NCBI GenBank assembly: GCA_903813345.2
Contig: CAIIXF020000007.1
Span: 19,271,564-19,331,563, forward strand
Direction: 5' to 3'
DNA length: 60,000 bases
DNA from: Owenia fusiformis
Taxonomy: Eukaryota > Annelida > Polychaeta > Sabellida > Oweniidae
Shown here: one piece after another, positions 59,640 through 60,000 of the stretch
How positions within the stretch are numbered: the stretch's first letter is position 1
How the letters are laid out: each line of letters starts with the position of its first letter
Notes under the pieces: model-generated
What the model was told of the DNA's origin: nothing
Database searches by the model: none
What the model saw: the letters and a program-made list of their open reading frames with translations, nothing else
Position numbers and translations under genes: made by a program

Positions 59640-59760
59640 TAGTTTGAAGAAAGGTGTTCTTTAAAGAGAGGTGAAAAATGTTTAGTGATTTTGTGAACAT
59701 TTCCCTGTAGAGTGCTGCTCCTTAGAGAAAGGTGTTCACTCAGACAGGTTTTACTGTATA
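59640..59760. repeat. GGTGTTC...AACCTGTC interspersed element
   Basis: GAAAGGTGTTCTTTAAAGAG, then GAAAGGTGTTCACTCAGACA and GGTTTTACTGTATA. It is the inverse of the AACCTGT...GAACACC pieces at 38106 and 52730. The window ends before any further copy can be judged (a GGTGTTTTTTACAACCTGG stretch lies at 59964). Confidence 0.6.
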
Positions 59761-60000
59761 TATCTTCACTAAATATCTTAATGGAAAAGGTGCCCAACAT
59801 TCATTATCTTTACTCTTTAATTCCTATTCAACCCGATGATCTTAAATACAATGGCTTGAGAGGGCTTTATTCAATCATTCAGGTTAATACAGAAAACATG
59901 TCTAAGAGGTACACCCTTAGTTCTTTTTAAAAAAGTATTCCACTTTGGAAGTGTTTAACTAAAGGTGTTTTTTACAACCTGGTCATATGTATACAAACAC

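Overview
The window is animal nuclear DNA: AT-rich, with small protein-coding exons separated by long introns, canonical GT-AG splice sites, many tandem arrays, and short inverted-repeat elements. There is no operon structure, and I see no rRNA, tRNA or CRISPR array. The element types and repeat load suggest a marine invertebrate, but I cannot place it further from sequence alone.

Two genes can be read, both on the minus strand. (1) A hyccin (FAM126 family) gene covers 46011 down to 10770. I traced ten coding exons with matching splice phases. Together they encode 537 residues ending at a stop codon, with a poly(A) signal about 95 bases further on. Only the extreme N-terminal coding exon is missing; it is probably beyond base 60000 or too small to identify. 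Hyccin is a subunit of the plasma-membrane PI4-kinase complex with PI4KA, TTC7 and EFR3. (2) About 3.8 kb downstream, in the same direction, is a three-exon gene at 6930 to 3579. It encodes a predicted secreted protein: signal peptide, von Willebrand factor A domain with an intact metal-ion site, about 55 tandem nine-residue repeats of the LPQSTETHG type, and a Ser/Thr-rich tail. I do not recognise it as a named family.

The rest is non-coding. Left end (1-3500): intergenic DNA with a 203-bp inverted-repeat element and a 44-bp perfect hairpin flanked by an 8-bp direct repeat. Intergenic 6931-10670: dispersed repeats and a foldback. Hyccin introns: an unusual set of minisatellites with units of 47, 89, about 23, 23 and 45 bp, and an 82-bp array upstream of the first exon found. 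They also hold several MITE-like elements, including a mariner-like one at 42397-43001 and one inserted inside the 47-bp array. Right end (46012-60000): no exon I trust, an 82-bp higher-order array, and three or more inverted-repeat elements.

Main points for a second look: the vWA/55-repeat secreted protein; a duplicated splice acceptor just upstream of a hyccin exon that would introduce an in-frame stop if used; a dispersed repeat family, at least 15 copies, that appears to have seeded one tandem array and to abut another; and the 44-bp hairpin insertion.
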